Shown: positions 23,765-33,106, numbered from the stretch's first letter. The stretch is 64,000 bases of DNA from Polaromonas sp. (GCF_029945925.1 NZ_JAQSDN010000067.1:35562-99561), one strand, 5' to 3'. Translations and numbers: made by a program. The notes: generated by a model from the letters alone, not told the origin.

Positions 23765-24604
23765 ATGAAAACACCCCTCACGCAACTGCTCGTTCATCTG
23801 GACGCTTCGTCGCAGGCCGCGCAACGCCTCGAGGCGGCGTGCCGCATCGGTCGGGCCCACGGTGCTGCCGTGACCGGCCTTTACGCCGTGACACCCAGTT
23901 TCGTGGCGCTGCCCTTCGCGCCCGAGGTCGGTCCGGGTGTGGCCGCGGCCTTGCGCGAGATAGATGACGAGTTGCGCGCGCGCGCCCGCGCAGCGTTCGA
24001 CAGCGTGCTGGCGAAGCCCGGCATGCAGGCCGCCTGGGCCGAGGTGGGCGACGATCCCATCATGGCCGTTTTTACCCAGCAGGCCCTGTACGCGGACCTG
24101 CTGGTGCTCGGCCAGCACGATCCGGCCAGCACACCGGCGACCGGCGTGCCGGTCGATTTTGCCGAGTCCGTGATAGTCGCCAGCGGCAAACCGGCCCTGA
24201 TCCTGCCCTACATCGGTGTGCCAGCGTCCATCGGCGACACCATGGTGCTCGCCTGGAAGCCGACGCGCGAGGCGGCCCGGGCGGTCAGCGCTGCGCTGCC
24301 CATGCTGCAGCGGGCCAGGCGCGTGCATGTCCTTTCCTGGTCAGGCGCGGACGAGGCGGTGAGCGGACAGCGCCTGGACCTGGGCAGTTATCTCAAACTG
24401 CACGGGGTGGAGGCGACCTGGCACCGCGAAGCGGGGGAGCCCGAGTTGCTCGGTGAGTTGCTGCTGTCGCGCGCCTTTGACCTCGAGGCCGACCTGCTGG
24501 TGATGGGCTGCTACGGCCACAGCCGCGCGCGGGAGTGGGTGCTGGGCGGCACGTCCCGCACGGTGTTGCGGTCCATGACCCTGCCGGTGCTGATGGCGCA
24601 CTGA
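23765..24604 (+). CDS. Tandem-domain universal stress protein
   Basis: 279 aa, two Usp domains (about 1-150 and 155-279). The first has a degenerate nucleotide site, with G-Q-H-D where the loop should be. The second carries G-C-Y-G-H-S-R-A-R-E-W-V-L-G-G-T-S-R-T-V-L, a UspE-like form of the Gly-rich block. The strong FNR-type box just upstream points to anaerobic induction. It follows the two-component genes, but its own promoter makes it a separate unit. Confidence 0.88.
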   Translation: MKTPLTQLLVHLDASSQAAQRLEAACRIGRAHGAAVTGLYAVTPSFVALPFAPEVGPGVAAALREIDDELRARARAAFDSVLAKPGMQAAWAEVGDDPIMAVFTQQALYADLLVLGQHDPASTPATGVPVDFAESVIVASGKPALILPYIGVPASIGDTMVLAWKPTREAARAVSAALPMLQRARRVHVLSWSGADEAVSGQRLDLGSYLKLHGVEATWHREAGEPELLGELLLSRAFDLEADLLVMGCYGHSRAREWVLGGTSRTVLRSMTLPVLMAH

Positions 24605-24775
24605 CGGAGCGGTTGCGGCAGGACGCTTGGGGTTGGCTGTGCCCGGGGCATTCTTGCGCCTAAGACTATTCCTAGACGGGGTAGGCGCTCAGGTCTTCTG
24701 AATCCGGAATTCTCCGAGGCGTGCATTCAGCCGCTGCCTATGGCCGCAGGGACCGGTTGCGGCCACAGTAGGGCC

Positions 24776-25165
24776 ATGCGTTTCCGCCAAGCCCCCCTCA
24801 AAGTCTTTATCGTCGATGACTCGGTCCTGATCCGCGACCGCGTTGCCGCCATGCTCGAAGCCAGCGCGATCAGCGTCGTTGGACGGGCCACCACGCCGCA
24901 GGATGCCATTGACGGCATCCTGGCTGCGTCGCCCGATGTGGTGGTGCTGGACGTCCAGCTCGAGGGCGGCTCCGGCCTGCAGGTTCTGCGCGCCGTCCGC
25001 CAGGCCGCACCGGACATCGCCTTTGTGGTGTTCAGCAGCAATTCCGGCCCCGCCTACCGTAAACGTTATTTCGGGGAGGGCGCCGAAGCTTTCCTCGACA
25101 AAAGCACCGAATTCGATCAGCTCGTTCAGACGGTGGCGAAAGTCGCCCGGTATGTCGCATGCTGA
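24776..25165 (+). CDS. Single-domain response regulator (receiver only)
   Basis: 129 aa CheY-like receiver: acidic pair in I-V-D-D-S, phosphoacceptor Asp59 in V-V-L-D-V-Q-L, Ser in V-F-S-S-N and Lys in L-D-K-S-T. No output domain. It lies 26 bp before the Fnr gene on the same strand, so the two are probably cotranscribed. It may be a phosphate sink or interact directly with a regulator. The ATG at 24776 was chosen because the next conserved block begins ten residues later. Confidence 0.85.
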   Translation: MRFRQAPLKVFIVDDSVLIRDRVAAMLEASAISVVGRATTPQDAIDGILAASPDVVVLDVQLEGGSGLQVLRAVRQAAPDIAFVVFSSNSGPAYRKRYFGEGAEAFLDKSTEFDQLVQTVAKVARYVAC

Positions 25166-25191
25166 CGCCTGAATCATCCAAGGAGAAACCC

Positions 25192-25980
25192 ATGTCTGCA
25201 GCCACCCTCGAAGCCGTTGCCGCTCCCATCCGCATCGTGTCCCGGCAAGCCGCGCCCGCATCGGCATCGGTTGCGCCCCTCATGACGCATTGCTCCACCT
25301 GCCACCTGCGCGACCTGTGCCTGCCTTGCGGCATGACGGGCAGCGACGTGGAGCGGCTCGACAGCCTGATGTTCAGCCGGCGCAAGGTGAAAGCTGCCCA
25401 GACGCTGTACCGCGAAGGGGACCGCTTCCAGTTCATCTATGCCGTGCGCAGCGGCACTTTCAAGTCCAGCCTGACGCTGTCAGATGGCCGTGAGCAGGTG
25501 GGCGGGTTTTACATGGCCGGTGAACTGATGGGCCTGGACGGCGTCGCCAACGGCGCCCATGCCAGCAGCACCACCGCGCTGGAAGACACCGAAGTCTGCG
25601 CCATTCCCTTTGCCCATTTCGCCGAAGTGGCGGCCGGCAACCCGGGCATGCAGCATGTGGTCACCCGCTTGATGAGCCGCGAGATCGTACGCGAACACAG
25701 CCTCATGGTGTTGCTGGGAAGCATGAATGCGGAGGAGCGGCTGGCGGCGTTTTTGCTGAACCTGTCGCAGCGCATGAAGGCGCGCGGGTATTCGGCCAGC
25801 GAGTTCCATCTGCGGATGTCGCGTGCCGAGATCGGCAGCTACCTCGGCATGACACTTGAAACGGTGAGCCGGACCTTTTCGGCCTTCCAGCAGCAGCGTC
25901 TGCTGGAGGTGGACAAGCGCCACATCCGCATCACCGACCTGGACGGCCTGACCCGGGCTTTCGAGACGCGCGTGCACTGA
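25192..25980 (+). CDS. fnr: Fnr-type oxygen-sensing transcription regulator
   Basis: 262 aa CRP/FNR-family activator. The N-terminal cluster C-S-T-C-(5)-C-L-P-C gives Cys34, Cys37, Cys43 and Cys46, with the fourth distal ligand at Cys136 (E-V-C-A-I-P-F), matching the 4Fe-4S ligand pattern of E. coli FNR. The cyclic-nucleotide-like beta barrel spans about 60-150. The HTH recognition helix contains E-T-V-S-R, the E-xx-S-R code that reads TTGAT half-sites. AAGGAG precedes the ATG. No FNR box is visible immediately upstream, so autoregulation is not supported. It is the obvious candidate to act at the boxes listed elsewhere. Confidence 0.95.
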   Translation: MSAATLEAVAAPIRIVSRQAAPASASVAPLMTHCSTCHLRDLCLPCGMTGSDVERLDSLMFSRRKVKAAQTLYREGDRFQFIYAVRSGTFKSSLTLSDGREQVGGFYMAGELMGLDGVANGAHASSTTALEDTEVCAIPFAHFAEVAAGNPGMQHVVTRLMSREIVREHSLMVLLGSMNAEERLAAFLLNLSQRMKARGYSASEFHLRMSRAEIGSYLGMTLETVSRTFSAFQQQRLLEVDKRHIRITDLDGLTRAFETRVH

Positions 25981-26006
25981 ACGCGAGTTGAGCGGCAGGC
26001 CCTGTC

Positions 26007-26933
26007 ATGAAGTACAAGGACTATTACGCCGCGCTGGGTGTGCCGCGTGATGCGGACACCGAGCAGATCAAGAAGGCCTACCGCAAGCTCGCGCGCCAGC
26101 ACCATCCCGACGTGTCCAAGGCGCCCGATGCCGAGGCCCGCTTCAAGGAGGCGGGGGAGGCCTATGCGACGCTGAAGGACCCCGAAAAGCGCGCGGCCTA
26201 CGACCAGTTGGGCCGCCGTCCAGCTGGGGAGGAGTTCGCACCGCCGCCGCAGTGGCGCCACGATTTCGGTGCGGAAGGCCAGGGGTTTGAGGGCGTTGAT
26301 CTCGCCGACCTGCTGGCCGCCATGGGGCGGGGGCGCAGGCCGTCCAGGGGGCCGGTGCCGATGCACGGCCGGGATTACGAAACCAGTGTCCGCATCACCC
26401 TGGAAGACGCGCACCATGGGGCAAGCGTCCAGCTCGATCTGGCCGATGAGGAAGGCGGTCGCACGCTGGAAGTCACCATTCCTGCGGGCGTGACCGAAGG
26501 CCAGAAGCTGCGGCTGCGCGGCAAGGGCGGAAAGGGCCGCAACGGCGGGGCCGATGGCGACATTTACCTTCATATCATGCTCGCATCGCATAGGGTGTTT
26601 CGGGCCGACCACCACGACCTGTACTTTGACCTGGCGCTGGCGCCCTGGGAAGCGGCGCTGGGCGCGGACGTCGAGGTGCCAACGCTGGACGGCCCGGTGG
26701 TGCTTACCGTGCCGCCGGGGACACATTCGGGCCGCAAGCTGCGCCTGCGGGGCCGGGGCTTGGCCAATGGCCGGGGCGGCCGCGGTGACCTTTACGCAGC
26801 CGTGCGGATCGACGTACCTGCCACCCTGACTGAGCGGGAGCGCGAGCTTTTCGGGGAACTGGCGAAGGCCTCGCACTTCAACCCGCGCGCGCCTGCGGGC
26901 AAGGAGAAGTTTCATGGAACAACAACTGCTTGA
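26007..26933 (+). CDS. cbpA: Curved-DNA-binding DnaJ-family co-chaperone CbpA
   Basis: 308 aa. N-terminal J domain (about 1-70) with the H-P-D tripeptide in R-Q-H-H-P-D-V-S, a Gly/Phe-type linker, and two C-terminal substrate-binding beta domains; no zinc-finger region, as in CbpA rather than DnaJ. It stimulates DnaK and in E. coli binds curved DNA in starved cells. Its end overlaps the next gene by 20 bp, coupling it to its modulator. The gene follows fnr by 26 bp. Confidence 0.93.
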   Translation: MKYKDYYAALGVPRDADTEQIKKAYRKLARQHHPDVSKAPDAEARFKEAGEAYATLKDPEKRAAYDQLGRRPAGEEFAPPPQWRHDFGAEGQGFEGVDLADLLAAMGRGRRPSRGPVPMHGRDYETSVRITLEDAHHGASVQLDLADEEGGRTLEVTIPAGVTEGQKLRLRGKGGKGRNGGADGDIYLHIMLASHRVFRADHHDLYFDLALAPWEAALGADVEVPTLDGPVVLTVPPGTHSGRKLRLRGRGLANGRGGRGDLYAAVRIDVPATLTERERELFGELAKASHFNPRAPAGKEKFHGTTTA

Positions 26934-27246
26934 CATCGCATGGCTCGACGCACACGAGGCCGTGACCCTGGCTGAACTCGCACAAATCTGTGCCCTGAGC
27001 GTGGACGAACTGGATGAACTGATGGACTATGGTGCCCTGGTGCCGATGCAGGACGTCCGGCAGGAGCGCCTGTTCAGCGCCGAATGCGTGATGCCGCTGC
27101 GTATGGCCGGCAAGCTGCGCCAGGATTTCGACCTGGACCTGTTCACGGTGGGACTCCTGCTGGGCTACCTGAACCGTATCGAGGGGCTGGAGCGGCAGGT
27201 CCGGTCCTTGCAGGCGCACCTGCCCGGCAACATGCCAGTGGAATGA
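26914..27246 (+). CDS. cbpM: Chaperone modulator CbpM
   Basis: 110 aa MerR-like helical protein. It begins with a short acidic segment, then a helix-turn-helix-like block (V-T-L-A-E-L-A-Q-I-C-A-L-S-V-D-E-L) and a C-terminal helical hairpin. This family inhibits CbpA by binding its J domain. AAGGAG lies 8 bp before the ATG, inside cbpA. Convergent with the ArsR-type repressor gene. Confidence 0.88.
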   Translation: MEQQLLDIAWLDAHEAVTLAELAQICALSVDELDELMDYGALVPMQDVRQERLFSAECVMPLRMAGKLRQDFDLDLFTVGLLLGYLNRIEGLERQVRSLQAHLPGNMPVE

Positions 27247-27262
27247 CGCCAGGAGGCTGGCC

Positions 27263-27595
27263 TCAGCGCGCCTTCTTCGTGGGAACGCTGCAGAATTGGG
27301 CGTAGAGCACTTTCATCACGTCCAGCGCCTGCGGGCTGTCGATGCGGTAATAAATGGCCTTGCCGTCCCGGCGTGTGCTGACCAGGCCCTCGTCGCGCAA
27401 CACCCCAAGCTGCTGCGACAGCGTGGGCTGCAGGATGCCGACCGATTCCTCCAGCTCGCCCACGCGCATCTCTCCCTGCGCCAGCTGGCACAGCAAGAGC
27501 AGGCGATCCGGATTGGAAAGCACTTTCATGAGACGGCAGGCAGCATCGGCAGAACTGCGCAGGCTGCCGAGATCCATCACAGTGTCTGCGGGCAT
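27263..27595 (-). CDS. ArsR-family persulfide-responsive repressor (BigR/SqrR type)
   Basis: 110 aa winged helix-turn-helix with recognition helix Q-P-T-L-S-Q-Q-L-G-V-L and wing R-R-D-G-K-A-I-Y-Y-R. Cys36 and Cys102 are 66 residues apart, as I recall for the redox pair of BigR (42/108) and SqrR (41/107) that forms a polysulfide bridge and releases DNA. The third Cys (20) is extra. The divergent neighbour encodes a persulfide dioxygenase-like enzyme, as in BigR-Blh systems. AAGGAGA precedes the ATG. ArsR metal-binding motifs (E-L-C-V-C-D) are absent, which argues against a metal sensor. Confidence 0.9.
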   Translation of the reverse strand: MPADTVMDLGSLRSSADAACRLMKVLSNPDRLLLLCQLAQGEMRVGELEESVGILQPTLSQQLGVLRDEGLVSTRRDGKAIYYRIDSPQALDVMKVLYAQFCSVPTKKAR

Positions 27596-27627
27596 GGGAG
27601 GCTCTCCTTTTGATTTGCGATAATGAT

Positions 27628-27662
27628 ATTATATTGACAAATATAATGTATGTAAATAGAAT
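27628..27662. promoter_or_regulatory. Divergent promoter with repressor operator
   Basis: ATTATATT-GACA-AATATAAT (27628-27647) is a perfect 8-bp inverted repeat in an AT-rich island. Plus strand: -35 TTGACA (27634-27639), 17-bp spacer, -10 TAGAAT (27657-27662), serving the dioxygenase gene. Minus strand: -35 TTTACA (27656-27651), 17-bp spacer, -10 TATAAT (27633-27628), serving the repressor gene. The operator covers a core element of both promoters, so one bound dimer could block both. Confidence 0.88.
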
Positions 27663-27698
27663 GTTAGAATCGAAACTGAGCAAGCCGGAAAACAAGAC

Positions 27699-28559
27699 AT
27701 GACACCCATCGTCACAAGCTTTTTTGACCCCGATACCTGGACCGTCAGCCACGTGCTTCATGAGAAGGAAGGCGGTGCCTGCGCCATCGTCGATGCCGTG
27801 CTCGACTACGACGCCAGGTCCGGCCGCACCCGGACCACTTCCGCTGACAAGCTGGCGGCTTTTGTGCAGGAAAACAAGCTGCAGGTGGCATGGATCCTGG
27901 AAACCCATGCCCATGCGGATCACCTGTCGGCGGCGCACTATCTGCGCGGGAAGCTGGGCGGAAAAATCGCCATCGGGGCGGCCATCACCCAGGTGCAGAC
28001 CACCTTCAAGCGCATCTTCAACCTCGAGCCCGGGTTCCAGACCGACGGCCGCCAGTTCGACCGCCTGCTGCAGGACGGCGAGACCCTGTCCATCGGGGCG
28101 CTCCAGGTCCGGGCTTTGTCCGTACCCGGCCATACGCCGGCCTGCATGGCCTACCTCGTCGGTGATGCCGTGTTTGTCGGCGACACCCTGTTCATGCCCG
28201 ATGTCGGTACGGCGCGTTGCGACTTTCCCGGCGGGGACGCCGCCGCCCTGTACCGGTCGGTGCGCAAGCTGCTGGGTCTGCCGCCTGAAACCCGCCTGTT
28301 CATGTGCCACGATTACCCGCCTGAGGGCCGGTCCCCTGTCTGGGAAACCACGGTCGCCGAGCAGCGCGCCAAAAACATCCATGTCCATGACGGAGTAAGC
28401 GAGGACGAATTTGTGAAGATGCGCACCGCCCGGGACGCCACGCTCGACATGCCCACCTTGATCCTGCCGTCGGTGCAGGTCAACATCCGCGCCGGCGAGA
28501 TGCCGCCGGCCGAGGGCAACGGGGTGTCTTATCTCAAGATCCCGCTCAATGCGCTGTGA
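27699..28559 (+). CDS. Metallo-beta-lactamase-fold persulfide dioxygenase-like protein (Blh family)
   Basis: 286 aa. Metal-site motif T-H-A-H-A-D-H-L (His70, His72, Asp74, His75), later G-H-T-P-A, G-D-T-L-F-M-P-D and C-H-D-Y-P-P. This pattern is typical of ETHE1/Blh enzymes, which use one Fe(II) to oxidise glutathione or other persulfides to sulfite. The C-terminal ~60 residues are a Blh-type extension. It lies across the divergent operator from the BigR-like repressor and upstream of sulfide:quinone oxidoreductase, consistent with disposal of SQR-derived persulfide. First gene of the module. Confidence 0.9.
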   Translation: MTPIVTSFFDPDTWTVSHVLHEKEGGACAIVDAVLDYDARSGRTRTTSADKLAAFVQENKLQVAWILETHAHADHLSAAHYLRGKLGGKIAIGAAITQVQTTFKRIFNLEPGFQTDGRQFDRLLQDGETLSIGALQVRALSVPGHTPACMAYLVGDAVFVGDTLFMPDVGTARCDFPGGDAAALYRSVRKLLGLPPETRLFMCHDYPPEGRSPVWETTVAEQRAKNIHVHDGVSEDEFVKMRTARDATLDMPTLILPSVQVNIRAGEMPPAEGNGVSYLKIPLNAL

Positions 28560-28722
28560 TCGGGTGCCGGTCTTTCATCCGGGACGGAGCGACGCCCCGC
28601 CGGAAAAGCAGCGGGAGATTGATATGAAGCAAGTGCAGAAACAGCCTCTGAACCCAATATGGAAAAACAGGCTGCGGGTTCGGTCGGCGACGCTCAGCAG
28701 CCACGGGCATGACAAAGGACAG

Positions 28723-29802
28723 ATGATGAAAAAATTGCAGTTTCCCGTTTTTCAGGCCTTGGCCTTGGTGCTGGGCCTGGCGCTCAGCGCCGGTTCGGCG
28801 CGCGCCGTTACAGCCGTCGAGGTGCCGGTGGTGCAGATCCGGGCGAAGGCGGTGCCCACGGGCTTTGAGCTCGACGGTGTGGTCCAGCCGGTGCAGCAAA
28901 GCACCTTGTCGGCGCAGGCGTCGGGACGGGTGGCGTCCTTGCTGGTGAAGGCGGGTGACCGCGTTCGTGCCGGGCAGTTGCTGGCCACCATCGATGACCG
29001 CGAGACCCAGACCGGCGTGCAGCGCAGCCAGGCGCAGGTGGCGCAGGCCGAGGCCGAGTTGCGCAATGCGCGGGCGAACGCCGAGCGCTCGCGGGAGTTG
29101 CAGGCCATGGGTTTTGTCAGCAAGGCCGCACTCGACACCGCCAATACGCAGCTCAACGCCGCCCAGGCCGGACGCGACCAGGCCGCTGCGGGTTCCCGCC
29201 AGTCGGCACTGGCGCAGGGTTTCACGCGCGTGACCGCTCCGTATGACGGCTGGGTGTTGCAGACCCTGAGCGAAGCGGGTGACCTGGCCATGCCGGGTAC
29301 ACCCCTGCTGACGCTGTATGCGCCGCTGCCTTTGCGTGCCGTGGTGCAGGTGCCGGCGTCGCTGGGCGACATCGCCCGGTCGGCCAGCCAGGTGGAAATC
29401 CAGGGCCCGGCCGGCAAGGCCGGCCCGCAGTGGCTGGTGCCGGTGGCGCGCAGCGTGTTGCCCTCGGCGGACCCGGTATCTCAGACCATCGAGTGGCGGC
29501 TGGAGCTGCCGACTGCCGGCACGGGTGCGCTGGTGCCGGGCCAGCAGGTGCGTGTGCGTTTTGTCGGCGGCGCGTCCGAGCGCATGGTGCTGCCGGCCTC
29601 GGCCGTGGTCCGGCGCGGTGAGCTGACGGCGGTGTATGTCGTGGCCGGGCAGGGTTTCTCGCTCAGGGCGGTGCGGCTGGGCTCCGACCATGGAACGGCC
29701 GGCGTGGAAGTCCTGGCAGGCCTGTCCGCCGGTGACAGCGTGGCGCTGGACCCGGTGCGCGCCGGCTTGTCCGGTGCCCGTCCGCAGACCGCTGCGCGCT
29801 GA
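28723..29802 (+). CDS. RND efflux periplasmic adaptor (membrane fusion protein)
   Basis: 359 aa with a signal peptide (hydrophobic core then S-A-R-A). Biotinyl-lipoyl-like halves flank a short coiled-coil hairpin (Q-A-Q-V-A-Q-A-E-A-E-L), then a beta-barrel domain. ATG at 28723 or 28726; AAGGA lies just before. It is 8 bp from the pump gene, so the two form one unit. A weak FNR-like sequence (TTGATATGAAGCAA at 28619-28632) and CAATAT near 28655 could form a promoter. No outer-membrane factor gene is adjacent. Confidence 0.9.
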   Translation: MMKKLQFPVFQALALVLGLALSAGSARAVTAVEVPVVQIRAKAVPTGFELDGVVQPVQQSTLSAQASGRVASLLVKAGDRVRAGQLLATIDDRETQTGVQRSQAQVAQAEAELRNARANAERSRELQAMGFVSKAALDTANTQLNAAQAGRDQAAAGSRQSALAQGFTRVTAPYDGWVLQTLSEAGDLAMPGTPLLTLYAPLPLRAVVQVPASLGDIARSASQVEIQGPAGKAGPQWLVPVARSVLPSADPVSQTIEWRLELPTAGTGALVPGQQVRVRFVGGASERMVLPASAVVRRGELTAVYVVAGQGFSLRAVRLGSDHGTAGVEVLAGLSAGDSVALDPVRAGLSGARPQTAAR

Positions 29803-29809
29803 GGTGGCC

Positions 29810-32800
29810 ATGAACGATCACACACCTTCCGGTTCCACCCGCCTCGGCGCATCCGGCCGCATGGCGGCGGCCTTCCAGTCCAATGCCATCACGCCGCTGC
29901 TGGCACTGATGGCCCTGCTGCTGGGCCTGTTTGCCGTGCTGGTCACGCCGCGCGAGGAGGAGCCGCAGATCAACGTGACCATGGCCAACGTGCTGATCCC
30001 CTTCCCCGGGGCCAGCAGCGAAAACGTGCAGAACATGGTGGCCCGGCCCGCCGAGCAGGTGCTCAGCCAGATTGCCGATATCGAGCACACGTACTCGGTG
30101 GCCCGGCCCGGCCTGGCCGTTCTGACGGTGCAATTCAAGGTGGGCGTGCCGCGCACCGAGGCGCTGGTGCGCCTGTACGACGTGCTCAACGCCAACCAGG
30201 ACTGGCTGCCGCGTGACCTCGGCACACTCGCTCCCATCGTCAAGCCCAAGGGCATCGACGACGTGCCGGTGCTGGCCGTCACGCTCTGGAGCGGCGATGC
30301 GCTGGCCGCCAACGATCTCGAGCGGGTGGCGCGCACCCTGGAGATGGAACTCAAACGTGTGCCGGGCACGCGTGAGGTGCAGACCATAGGCGGCCCGGGC
30401 CGCGCCGTGCATGTGTGGCTGGACCCGGTGCGCCTGCGCGAACGCGGGGTTGATGTGCTCGGGCTCAAGCAGACGCTGGCCGCTGCCAATTTCGGCATGC
30501 CCTCGGGCTCGGTGCTGGACCCTTCGGGCCCGACCCCGCAGATGCTCACCGTGGAGACCGGCGAGTTCCTCTCCTCCGCCGAGGAGATCGGTTCCCTGGT
30601 CGTCGGTGTCAGCAACGGAAAACCGGTTTATCTGAGCGAGGTGGCCCGCATCGAGGCCGGCGCCCAGCTGCCGCAGCGTTATGTGTGGTTCACGCCGGGC
30701 GCCGCCGTGACGGATGCCGGCCCGACGGCCGCAGCGCCACCGGCTGCGGGGCAGGTCTATCCGGCGGTGACGCTGACCGTGACCAAGAAGCCCGGCGAAA
30801 ACGCCGTGGATGTGGCGCGTGCGGCCAATGCCCGCCTGGAAGAACTGCGCAACACGGTGATCCCGGCCAACATCCAGACCACGGTCACGCGCGACTATGG
30901 CGAGACCGCCGCGGAAAAAGCCAACAAGCTGATCCAGAAGCTGGCCTTTGCCACGGGCTCGGTGATTTTGCTGGTGGGCTTCGCCCTGGGACGCCGGGAG
31001 GCCGTGATTGTCGGCGCGGCCGTGATCCTGACGCTGATGGCCACGCTGTTTGCCAGCTGGGCCTGGGGCTTCACGCTGAACCGTGTGTCCCTGTTCGCCC
31101 TGATTTTTTCCATCGGCATCCTGGTGGATGACGCGATTGTGGTGGTGGAAAACATCCACCGCCACCAGCAGCTCTTTCCGGAAAAGTCGCTGGCCGACAT
31201 CATTCCCGCAGCGGTTGACGAGGTCGGCGGTCCGACCATCCTGGCGACCCTCACGGTGATCGCCGCGCTGCTGCCCATGGCTTTTGTGAGCGGTTTGATG
31301 GGCCCCTACATGAGCCCGATCCCGATCAATTCCAGCCTCGGCATGGCGATTTCACTGGCCATTGCCTTCACGGTCACGCCGTGGCTGGCGCTCAAGCTCA
31401 TGAAAACGCACGGCCCCGGGCACGGTCATGAAGGCACCGCGAAACCGGGCGGACTAGGTCCCAAGCTGGAGCGCTTTTTCACGCGCATCCTCACGCCCCT
31501 GCTCGACAGCGCGCGCAAGCGCTGGTTGCTGCTGGCCGGCATCCTGGTGGCCTTGCTGCTGTCGGTCGGCCTGACCATGGTGCAGTGGGTGGTGCTCAAG
31601 ATGCTGCCCTTTGACAACAAGAGCGAGTTCCAGGTGGTGGTGGACATGCCGGCCGGCACCCCGCTGGAAAACACCGCGGCCGCCCTGCACGAGCTGGGCG
31701 CTTTCCTGGCGCAGCAGCCCGAGGTGCGCGACCTGCAGGGTTATGCCGGCACGGCCAGCCCGATCACCTTTAACGGCCTGGTGCGCCAGTATTACCTGCG
31801 TGCCGAGGCCGAGCAGGGCGACCTGCAGGTCAACCTGGTGGACAAGGCACACCGCAGCGACAAGAGCCACGTGATCGCCCAGCGCCTGCGCCCGGAACTG
31901 GAAAAGATCGGCGCGCGCCATCAGGCCCGGGTCAAGGTGGTGGAAGTGCCGCCCGGCCCGCCTGTCATGAGCCCGCTGGTGGCCGAGGTCTACGGCCCGG
32001 ACGAGGCCGGCCGCCAGGCGCTGGCCAGGCGCATTGCCGCCGCCTTTGCGGCCACACCCGACATTGTGGGCATCGACACCTCGCTCAAGGAGGACGCCCC
32101 GCGCGCCCATCTCACGGTGCGGCGCCAACGGGCCGAGTCACTGGGCATTCCAGTGGCGGCGATTGCCCAGACGGTGCATGGCGCGCTTTCGGGCGCGGAT
32201 GCCGCCTATCTGCACGATGGCCAGTCCAAGAACCCGGTGCCGGTTCGCCTGCAGCTGCCGCTGGACAGCCAGGTGGGGCTCGATGCCCTGCTGGCCCTGC
32301 CCATGAAAGCCGCGAATGGCCGCATGGTGCCCTTGTCCGAGCTGGTACAGGTGGAGCGGGGCGTGATCAACAAGCCGCTGTTCACCAAGGACCTGCAACC
32401 GGTCAGCTATGTGTTCGGCGACATGGCCGGCAAGCTCGACTCGCCGCTGTATGGCCTGTTCGGCATCCGGCCCAAGCTGGCGCAGGCGGCCCTGCCCAAC
32501 ACCGGGGAACTGGGCGAATACTGGATCAGCCAGCCCTCCGATCCCTACCGCCAGTACGCGGTCAAGTGGGACGGCGAATCGCAGATCACCTATGAGACTT
32601 TCCGCGATATGGGCACCGCCTACGGCGTGGGCCTGATCCTGATCTACCTGCTGGTGGTGGCGCAGTTCAAAAGTTACCTCGCGCCGCTGGTGATCATGGC
32701 CCCCATTCCGCTGACCATCATCGGCGTGATGCCGGGGCACGCGCTGCTCAATGCCCAGTTCACGGCCACCAGCATGATCGGCATGATCGCGCTGGCGGGC

Positions 32801-33106
32801 ATCATCGTGCGCAACTCCATCCTGCTGGTGGACTTCATCGAGCTGCAGGTCGCGCAGGGCATGGCCTTCAAGGAAGCCGTGGTGAGCTCGGCCGCCGTGC
32901 GCGCCCAGCCGATTGCACTGACCGGCCTGGCCGCCATGATCGGCGCCTTTTTCATCCTGGACGATCCCATCTTCAATGGCCTGGCCATTGCGCTGATCTT
33001 CGGCATCCTGGTGTCCACGCTGTTGACGCTGGTGGTCATTCCGGTTCTCTATTTCGCGCTGTACCAGCACCGGATGGCCCCGCCGGCTGCGCGCATTGAA
33101 GCCTGA
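29810..33106 (+). CDS. RND-family efflux transporter (AcrB-like)
   Basis: 1098 aa, normal for an inner-membrane RND pump with 12 membrane helices and two large periplasmic loops. N-terminal helix followed by T-P-R-E-E-E-P-Q-I-N; the fourth-helix region has G-I-L-V-D-D-A-I-V-V-V-E-N, where the Asp pair is the proton relay. A duplicated C-terminal half has I-V-R-N-S-I-L-L-V-D-F. Charge pattern and length fit a drug/HAE-like rather than metal (CusA) pump. It sits inside a sulfide-oxidation cluster; the substrate cannot be read from sequence. Confidence 0.93.
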   Translation: MNDHTPSGSTRLGASGRMAAAFQSNAITPLLALMALLLGLFAVLVTPREEEPQINVTMANVLIPFPGASSENVQNMVARPAEQVLSQIADIEHTYSVARPGLAVLTVQFKVGVPRTEALVRLYDVLNANQDWLPRDLGTLAPIVKPKGIDDVPVLAVTLWSGDALAANDLERVARTLEMELKRVPGTREVQTIGGPGRAVHVWLDPVRLRERGVDVLGLKQTLAAANFGMPSGSVLDPSGPTPQMLTVETGEFLSSAEEIGSLVVGVSNGKPVYLSEVARIEAGAQLPQRYVWFTPGAAVTDAGPTAAAPPAAGQVYPAVTLTVTKKPGENAVDVARAANARLEELRNTVIPANIQTTVTRDYGETAAEKANKLIQKLAFATGSVILLVGFALGRREAVIVGAAVILTLMATLFASWAWGFTLNRVSLFALIFSIGILVDDAIVVVENIHRHQQLFPEKSLADIIPAAVDEVGGPTILATLTVIAALLPMAFVSGLMGPYMSPIPINSSLGMAISLAIAFTVTPWLALKLMKTHGPGHGHEGTAKPGGLGPKLERFFTRILTPLLDSARKRWLLLAGILVALLLSVGLTMVQWVVLKMLPFDNKSEFQVVVDMPAGTPLENTAAALHELGAFLAQQPEVRDLQGYAGTASPITFNGLVRQYYLRAEAEQGDLQVNLVDKAHRSDKSHVIAQRLRPELEKIGARHQARVKVVEVPPGPPVMSPLVAEVYGPDEAGRQALARRIAAAFAATPDIVGIDTSLKEDAPRAHLTVRRQRAESLGIPVAAIAQTVHGALSGADAAYLHDGQSKNPVPVRLQLPLDSQVGLDALLALPMKAANGRMVPLSELVQVERGVINKPLFTKDLQPVSYVFGDMAGKLDSPLYGLFGIRPKLAQAALPNTGELGEYWISQPSDPYRQYAVKWDGESQITYETFRDMGTAYGVGLILIYLLVVAQFKSYLAPLVIMAPIPLTIIGVMPGHALLNAQFTATSMIGMIALAGIIVRNSILLVDFIELQVAQGMAFKEAVVSSAAVRAQPIALTGLAAMIGAFFILDDPIFNGLAIALIFGILVSTLLTLVVIPVLYFALYQHRMAPPAARIEA

